A stretch of 19,936 nucleotides of DNA from Ruminococcus sp. Lineage in GTDB: Bacteria > Bacillota > Clostridia > Oscillospirales > Ruminococcaceae. The stretch spans positions 1 to 19,936 of the forward strand of contig JAFYET010000204.1 of assembly GCA_017544125.1 (NCBI GenBank), given 5' to 3'. Shown in pieces: positions 15,833 through 19,936 of this stretch (position 1 is the first letter of the stretch; every line of letters begins with the position of its first letter). Both the position numbers and the translations under genes were made by a program. The notes beneath the pieces were generated by a model. It was not told the DNA's origin. It saw only the letters and a list, made by a program, of their open reading frames with translations, and did not search any database.

Positions 15833-16349
15833 TGAGCTTGAGCAGGGCATCTCTGAGGAGGAGCCTGATAATGAGCAGGAAAAGTCGCCAAGACAGATAG
15901 CTAAGGAGCGGCGTGCCGAGGTAAGGCATATTCTGCTGGGCAACTTTGCTTTTGATGATAAGGGCAGGCTCGGCGCAGGTACGGGCAGCTGGGTGACACC
16001 ATACGGCCTCGGTGACGGGGCAGGGCAGACGATAGCCTTCGGTGTCAAGGAGAAGCGCTTTAGCTATTCCTCGGCGCTCAAAAATGCCAAGCAGACGGTG
16101 TTCAAGGTCGGCAAGGCAATGGAGAAGACAGGCAGGGCGATAGTCCTTGAAAGCGCCCCCGATGCGGCTGTGTGCTATGTTAAGAGCTATGTTTTCAGAC
16201 CCGTGGTGCTGCTCTTTGAGAAGAGTCCCGAGGGTGAAGATTATAAGCTGCACGCCTACTGCGGCAGGTCGCCGATAGCGTTCGTGGCGGTGCTTCGGGC
16301 AGTTGCAAGGCTTGCTAAAAACCTTCCCGACGATATAAAAAGAATATAG
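15825..16349 (+). CDS. Small cytosolic protein of unknown function, last gene of the operon
   Basis: A 174-residue protein is predicted from ATG 15825. The frame is open further upstream to an ATG at 15744, but that start would overlap the previous gene by 89 nt. The start at 15825 has GGAGG at 15808-15812 and the short 8-nt overlap expected for coupled genes, so it is preferred. The N-terminal ~30 residues are acidic and probably disordered (EQGISEEEPDNEQEK), followed by basic RQIAKERRAEVR. The rest mixes strands and helices, including FRPVVLLFEKSPEGEDYKL and a helical C-terminus VLRAVARLAKNLPDDI. There is no signal peptide or membrane helix. I recognise no family. A strong terminator follows within 2 nt. 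Confidence 0.72.
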   Translation: MNDELEQGISEEEPDNEQEKSPRQIAKERRAEVRHILLGNFAFDDKGRLGAGTGSWVTPYGLGDGAGQTIAFGVKEKRFSYSSALKNAKQTVFKVGKAMEKTGRAIVLESAPDAAVCYVKSYVFRPVVLLFEKSPEGEDYKLHAYCGRSPIAFVAVLRAVARLAKNLPDDIKRI

Positions 16350-16350
16350 C

Positions 16351-16392
16351 AAAAGCCATATCATCAGGCAAACTGGTGATGTGGCTTTTTTG
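16351..16392 (+). terminator. Rho-independent terminator of the T4SS/STAS/surface operon
   Basis: The arms AAAGCCATATCATCA and TGGTGATGTGGCTTT pair over about 15 positions with only G-U wobbles, around a short loop GGCAAAC. A run of T follows at 16386-16392. The hairpin starts 2 nt after the TAG at 16347-16349. The left-hand A-run could also let it act on the minus strand. Confidence 0.9.
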
Positions 16393-16455
16393 TGTCTTAT
16401 ATGCAGTTTGTGCCCCATGCATAAATAACGTATCAGGCAGGGGAGGGGGCAAACA

Positions 16456-16487
16456 ACACCCGCACAGCTTATTTACTGTGCGGGTGT
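16456..16487. terminator. GC-rich perfect hairpin, probable bidirectional terminator
   Basis: ACACCCGCACAG (16456-16467) and CTGTGCGGGTGT (16476-16487) are perfect 12-bp inverted repeats around CTTATTTA. Flanking T or A is modest: TTTG on the plus side, TGTTGTTTG on the minus side. It sits between the operon end and a possible minus-strand small ORF, fitting a shared terminator for convergent transcripts. Confidence 0.6.
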
Positions 16488-16520
16488 TTGGATATAAAAG
16501 GGGGAATTAAGAGAATGGCG

Positions 16521-16682
16521 TTATCTTATTTGCCAAAAGTGTTTGTTACTACCTTGGGGGGTCTTTGTAACAGTCTTCTTGGCTGCGGACTGCTTTGCAA
16601 GCTCGTCAGCCCACTCCATAGCGTTCACACGCTTTAAGGTCTTGTCGTGTGCGAGCAGCTTGTCTGTGTGTTTGCCGCCCAT
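16521..16682 (-). CDS. Possible 53-residue minus-strand small protein
   Basis: Reading leftward from ATG at 16682 to TAA at 16523-16521 gives 53 residues beginning MGGKHTDKLLAHDKTLKRV and ending NKHFWQIR. The middle (TLKRVNAMEWADELAKQSAAKK) would form a basic amphipathic helix. The composition looks protein-like, but the SD is poor: only GAAAG and GAGA lie nearby, and an in-frame TGA sits just before the ATG. A minus-strand TATAAT-like box at 16739-16734 and the hairpin at 16456-16487 would bracket a short transcript. It could instead be the tail of a decayed gene. I recognise no family. Apart from this and the hairpins, I see no gene in the interval 16350-16844. Confidence 0.35.
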   Translation of the reverse strand: MGGKHTDKLLAHDKTLKRVNAMEWADELAKQSAAKKTVTKTPQGSNKHFWQIR

Positions 16683-16786
16683 TCTCAGCGGCTTTCATAA
16701 GTAATACCCCCAAAACTCACAAACGGGTGCATAATTATAAAAAAAATTGCGCCGCCCCTGTTCTGAGCCGCAAACCTGCCTGCGGC

Positions 16787-16815
16787 TTTACAAGCTGATG
16801 ATTTTGTGGTATAAT
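16787..16815 (+). promoter_or_regulatory. Sigma-A type promoter for the YdcF-like gene
   Basis: TTTACA (16787-16792) and a perfect TATAAT (16810-16815) are separated by 17 nt, which is ideal spacing. Transcription would start near 16822, giving a leader of only about 25 nt. A GCCGCA/TGCGGC inverted repeat (16767-16786) directly abuts the -35 box. Confidence 0.75.
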
Positions 16816-16847
16816 GTTTTAGTGGAAAACTAAAATGATGGGAAGTG

Positions 16848-17891
16848 ATGATATTGCCTGTTTACCTGCTTACAGGCGGTTTTACGGCTTTTTGCTGGGC
16901 GGTCTTTCTCTTTTCCTTTATGAAAGACAGGAGCAGATACCGCAACTGCCTGCTGCTGTTTTTTGCGTTTTGCTCGGTGGTCCCATTTATATTAAGCGTG
17001 GCGGGCGACCACGCCTCATCGGTTTTTTTGGTGTTAGTCGAATTTGTGCTTATCTCGCTGCTCGTAACGCCCTTTTGCCTTATAATAAACGGCATTTTCA
17101 TGATAAAGCGTGAGGGGCGGCAGATACCCCACCTGCTGTCGCTGGCACTTGGGCTTGTGATATTTGTGGGCGAGGTGGCAACGATAGTCAACTTCGGGCG
17201 CGCAGAGTTAGTGTATGACCCCGCAGAATACAGAGCGATGATCCACTCGCTGCCCTTTATACTTATAACGCTTTTCAGCGCATCTATCATATATATATCA
17301 ATGTCGGTTCTGATATTTACCCTTTATATAGAGCTTATGCAGAAGATACCCTGGCGCAGGCGGTTTGATTATATAATCATTCTCGGTGCGGGGCTCATTG
17401 ACGGCGATAAGGTCTCGGGGCTTCTGCGTGACCGTATAGATAAGGCGATAGAGGTATATAATAAGCATGACAACCGCCCAAAGCTCATACCCTCGGGCGG
17501 GCAGGGCGATGATGAAACTATATCGGAAGCCGAAGCCATGCGCCGCTATCTTGCAGATAAGGGCATTCCCGAGGAGGATATAATAAAAGAAGATAAGTCC
17601 ACCACCACCTATGAGAACCTTACCAACTCAAAGGCTATAATAGATGCAAGAGAGGGCGATAAGCGCATAGCCCTTGTCAGCAGCAACTACCACGTTTACC
17701 GTGCGCTCCGTATATGCCGCAGGCTCGGTATAAAGTGTACGGGCATAGGCGGGCATACGGCGTTTTACTACTGGCCGAGCGCCCTTATAAGGGAGTATAT
17801 AGCCGTCCATTCCGAAAAGAAGCACGCTTTTCTTCTCGCCCTCGGCTGGGTCGCTGCAATGCTGTTCACTCTCTGGCTGATAAAACGATAA
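16848..17891 (+). CDS. YdcF/DUF218-family membrane protein
   Basis: From ATG 16848 this is a 347-residue protein. GTG at 16845 and TTG at 16854 are alternative starts, and no SD is clear (GGGAAG at 16840-16845 would suit the TTG best). The N-terminal half has about four to five membrane helices. The C-terminal half is a DUF218 domain: YIIILGAGLIDGDKVS near residue 175, then IPSGGQGDDETISEAEAM, then KSTTTYENLTNSK, then IALVSSNYHVYRA. These match the conserved blocks of YdcF/SanA-type proteins, whose biochemical role is poorly known but is linked to the cell envelope. A last hydrophobic helix (ALGWVAAMLFTLWLIKR) ends the protein. It has its own promoter and terminator and is not part of the upstream operon. 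The family call is firm and no function is claimed. Confidence 0.88.
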   Translation: MILPVYLLTGGFTAFCWAVFLFSFMKDRSRYRNCLLLFFAFCSVVPFILSVAGDHASSVFLVLVEFVLISLLVTPFCLIINGIFMIKREGRQIPHLLSLALGLVIFVGEVATIVNFGRAELVYDPAEYRAMIHSLPFILITLFSASIIYISMSVLIFTLYIELMQKIPWRRRFDYIIILGAGLIDGDKVSGLLRDRIDKAIEVYNKHDNRPKLIPSGGQGDDETISEAEAMRRYLADKGIPEEDIIKEDKSTTTYENLTNSKAIIDAREGDKRIALVSSNYHVYRALRICRRLGIKCTGIGGHTAFYYWPSALIREYIAVHSEKKHAFLLALGWVAAMLFTLWLIKR

Positions 17892-17901
17892 CAATAATGT
17901 G

Positions 17902-17931
17902 CGCTCCCGGTTTTTAATGCCGGGGGCGTTT
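17902..17931 (+). terminator. Hairpin terminator after the YdcF-like gene
   Basis: CGCTCCCGG (17902-17910) pairs with CCGGGGGCG (17920-17928), with one T-G wobble, around a T-rich loop. GTTTAG follows, so the T-tract is short. It lies 10 nt after the stop codon. Confidence 0.6.
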
Positions 17932-17944
17932 AGCTTATATGCTG

Positions 17945-18222
17945 TTATTTGTCTTTCTGCACCTCATACAGCTTGTTGTTGTAGATAACGGGTATGGGGT
18001 TTTCCTGTGCATCAAAGGTGCCGTCCTTCAGCGCATCAATAAGCTGCGTAAAAGGGAAGCTTTTGGGGCTTGCACCCAGCTCGGTCATGGTCTCCATAAC
18101 TATCTGGTTCTCGGGCGTGCGAATGTTCAGCCCCTTCATGTCCTCTACCTTTTTAAAAGGCCCTACGCTCTCTGATGTGGTAACGCAGCGGAAGCCGTTG
18201 TCAGAGTAGTGCGCAGATCCAT
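17945..18222 (-). pseudogene. Truncated TRAP-transporter substrate-binding protein (DctP) remnant
   Basis: The minus-strand frame encodes about 90 residues that read like an internal part of a DctP/TAXI-type periplasmic solute receptor: SDNGFRCVTTSE, VEDMKGLNIRTPEN, METMTELGASPKSFPFTQL, FDAQENPIPVIYNNKLYEVQ. The Arg in the NIRTPEN strand and the DAQENP block are family hallmarks. Normal receptors are about 330 residues. Here the N-terminal lobe is absent and the frame stops right after EVQKDK, where the family continues. A strong SD (AGGAGGG, 18235-18229) and an ATG at 18222 lie immediately upstream, but that ATG is in another frame and reads only 19 codons. The simplest reading is an internal deletion that joined the original translation start to mid-gene. 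No TRAP permease genes are nearby. Confidence 0.85.
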
Positions 18223-18263
18223 AGCTATCCCTCCTTTGCTGAAATTTGTTAAGCACTAATAAT

Positions 18264-18290
18264 ATTATACAAAAAATACACAAAAATCAA
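18264..18290 (-). promoter_or_regulatory. Residual minus-strand promoter of the DctP remnant
   Basis: Read on the minus strand, TTGATT (18290-18285) and TATAAT (18269-18264) are separated by 15 nt. That is short, but both boxes are near consensus. They lie in AT-rich DNA about 30-60 nt upstream of the SD of the dctP remnant. Confidence 0.45.
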
Positions 18291-18373
18291 TAAATTTTGT
18301 AAATTGTTACATAAACGATATAATTATTTGTTTAAAATTTTATGGCGGGCACAATACCTTTTCTATCTGCCTA

Positions 18374-18403
18374 TTGCAATTTGCAGCGGATATGTGTTAT
18401 AAT
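18374..18403 (+). promoter_or_regulatory. Extended -10 promoter for the Reg_prop sensor gene
   Basis: TTGCAA (18374-18379) is followed after 18 nt by TATAAT (18398-18403), preceded by TGT in the extended -10 arrangement. A start near 18410 would leave a leader of about 30 nt, ending in GGAGG (18429-18433) 8 nt before the ATG. Confidence 0.65.
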
Positions 18404-18441
18404 ATAATATGGATGATAATACTTTTTCGGAGGAAAAGACT

Positions 18442-19936
18442 ATGAAAAGATATAACGCCCGCACGCTGCCGCTGAAAGCGTGTGTGTGGCTGCTTGCAGC
18501 GGCGGCGGTCATGCTTGCGCTGATGCCGGGGCTTTATCCCGTTTATGCGCAGGATAAAAAGCCCGGTATATCGGTAGACCCTACCGGCAAGAGCGACGGC
18601 TATTCTGCTATAATGTATGATAATACCAACGGCCTGCCCACCTCTGAGGCGAACGCTATCGCCCAGACGGAGGAAGGCTTTATATGGATAGGCTCATACT
18701 CGGGCCTTATTCGCTTTGACGGCAATAGCTTTGAGCGCTATGATTCGACTACCGGTATAGCAAGCGTTGTCAGCCTCTTTGTCGATTCAAAGAACCGCCT
18801 TTGGGTAGGCACTAACGACAGCGGCGTTGCTGTTATGGAAAACGGCGAGTTCAAGATGTTCGGCAAGCAGGACGGGCTGCGCTCGCTCTCTGTGCGCTCG
18901 ATAACCGAGGATAGCTCGGGTACTGTCTATATAGCCACTACTCACGGCATGGTCACGTCAGGTGATGACCTTGAGCTCACCCCCATTGACCAGCCTCAGA
19001 TAAACGATGAGTATATCCGCTCGTTAAAGCTCGGCGCTGATGATACCATATACGGCGTTACTATGAACGGTGCGGTGTTCACCATGAAGGACAGAAAGCT
19101 CATCGACTTCTGTAATACCGATAAAATGGGCATTCCCGATATACGTGCTATACTTCCCGATAAGTCAAACCCGGGCTTTGCCTATATCGGCAACAGGGGC
19201 GATAAGCTCTACTACGGCAGGTTCGCTGACGGTTTCAAGGTGTCACGTACATACAGTACACTCCCTCTTGACGGCATCAACTCCATCGAGGCGGTCGATG
19301 ATATGGTGTGGGTCTGCTCTGACAGCGGTATAGGATACTTAAGCGGCGGCGATTTCAATACCGTTGCCTCCAGCGTGCCTATGCACAGCTCCGTCGAGGG
19401 CATGATGATAGACTATCAGAAGAACCTCTGGTTCGTTTCCTCACAGCAGGGCGTTATGAAGATAGTGCCCAATCAGTTCACCAATATATTTGAAAAGTAT
19501 TCCCTCGATGAGCGGGTAGTCTATACCACCTGCGTGTATAACGATAAGCTGTATATAGGCTCGAGCGACGGCACCCTGACGGTGCTCGGCGGCGGCGATA
19601 CCGTTAATGAGATACCTATAAAGAGTTCATACACTGCCTCGGGCGTTAAGTGCGATAATACCGAGCTTTGCAGTATGCTCGCAGGGCATAAGATACGCTC
19701 TATAATCAAAGACAGCAAAAACAGGCTCTGGCTCTCTACCTTCAGCGAGCATGGGCTTGTACGGTATGAGGACGGGAACATCATCAAATTCACCGTAGCT
19801 GACGGTATGCCCTCTGAGCGTGTGCGTATGGTCCATGAGCGAAAGGACGGCTCATACCTCGCAGCCTGTACGGGCGGCGTGGCTGTTATCGAGAATGATA
19901 AGGTGGTAAAGGTCTATAACGAGACCGACGGCCTTG
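18442..19936 (+). CDS. Secreted/membrane Reg_prop beta-propeller sensor (3' end outside window)
   Basis: Translation from ATG 18442 stays open to the right edge, giving 498 residues. Residues 1-36 are a signal peptide or first membrane helix (basic start, Ala/Leu core, PVYA before Gln). Then come repeated propeller blades of the two-component-regulator type: FIWIGSYSGLIRFDGNSF, LWVGTNDSGVAVMENG near residue 120, VYIATTHGM, VWVCSDSGIGYLSGG, LWFVSSQQGVMKI near 329, LWLSTFSEHGLVRYEDG, and YLAACTGGVAVIEND. The opening NGLPTSEANAIAQTEEGF is the usual first-blade entry. In this family about fourteen such repeats form an extracytoplasmic ligand sensor, followed by a Y_Y_Y domain, a membrane helix and an output domain (histidine kinase, GGDEF or AraC). 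The output domain lies beyond the window, so its type is unknown. It has its own promoter and is unrelated to the operon on the left. Confidence 0.9.
   Translation, partial: MKRYNARTLPLKACVWLLAAAAVMLALMPGLYPVYAQDKKPGISVDPTGKSDGYSAIMYDNTNGLPTSEANAIAQTEEGFIWIGSYSGLIRFDGNSFERYDSTTGIASVVSLFVDSKNRLWVGTNDSGVAVMENGEFKMFGKQDGLRSLSVRSITEDSSGTVYIATTHGMVTSGDDLELTPIDQPQINDEYIRSLKLGADDTIYGVTMNGAVFTMKDRKLIDFCNTDKMGIPDIRAILPDKSNPGFAYIGNRGDKLYYGRFADGFKVSRTYSTLPLDGINSIEAVDDMVWVCSDSGIGYLSGGDFNTVASSVPMHSSVEGMMIDYQKNLWFVSSQQGVMKIVPNQFTNIFEKYSLDERVVYTTCVYNDKLYIGSSDGTLTVLGGGDTVNEIPIKSSYTASGVKCDNTELCSMLAGHKIRSIIKDSKNRLWLSTFSEHGLVRYEDGNIIKFTVADGMPSERVRMVHERKDGSYLAACTGGVAVIENDKVVKVYNETDGL

Noticed and set aside
16835..17113. 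92-codon plus-strand frame starting at ATG 16835
   Set aside because: It overlaps the YdcF-like gene in another frame. Only the latter shows membrane helices and the DUF218 blocks.
18223..18283. N-terminal 20 residues of the minus-strand frame beginning at ATG 18283 as part of the DctP protein
   Set aside because: They are AT-rich leader DNA lying upstream of the SD at 18235-18229 and have no similarity to a DctP signal peptide or N-lobe.

Overview
The window looks like chromosomal or integrated-element DNA from a Gram-positive gut or rumen clostridium, most like Ruminococcus or a relative in the Oscillospiraceae. This rests on consensus AGGAGG ribosome sites, mid-range GC, frequent ATA isoleucine codons, Gram-positive-type conjugation proteins (PrgI/VirB4, TrbL/VirB6, TraG/VirD4) and Reg_prop sensor proteins. 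The assignment is an inference from sequence character, not a database match.

Positions 1 to about 16390 hold one tightly packed plus-strand gene run, cut at its left end. It starts with the C-terminal half of a VirD4/TraG coupling ATPase. Next come an Ig-like type I membrane protein, a VirB6/TrbL-like polytopic channel protein with a roughly 490-residue Asn/Gln/Pro/Gly-rich tail, and a VirB4 ATPase that carries its own PrgI-like membrane segment plus a long acidic tail. The run then leaves the usual conjugation gene order. It continues with a single-domain STAS protein (anti-sigma-antagonist type), an 1814-residue secreted protein built of about eight divergent beta-sandwich-like modules and coupled to the STAS gene by an ATGA overlap, a membrane-anchored 297-residue protein, and a 174-residue cytosolic protein that overlaps its upstream neighbour by 8 nt. 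A strong hairpin terminator closes the run. No relaxase, integrase or cell-wall hydrolase gene is visible, but the left end lies outside the window.

Taken together, the run reads as a type IV secretion core joined to a surface/extracellular module and a possible phospho-switch regulator. It could be a conjugation apparatus with added surface parts, or a chromosomal T4SS-derived secretion machine with another role. The sequence alone does not decide.

Positions 16390 to 18440 are ordinary or decaying DNA. They contain a bidirectional hairpin, a possible 53-residue minus-strand ORF, a YdcF/DUF218 membrane protein with its own good promoter, and a truncated minus-strand TRAP-transporter binding-protein (DctP) remnant that still has promoter and SD signals. 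From 18442 to the right edge runs the start of a secreted or membrane-anchored Reg_prop beta-propeller sensor, with an extended -10 promoter and a strong SD.
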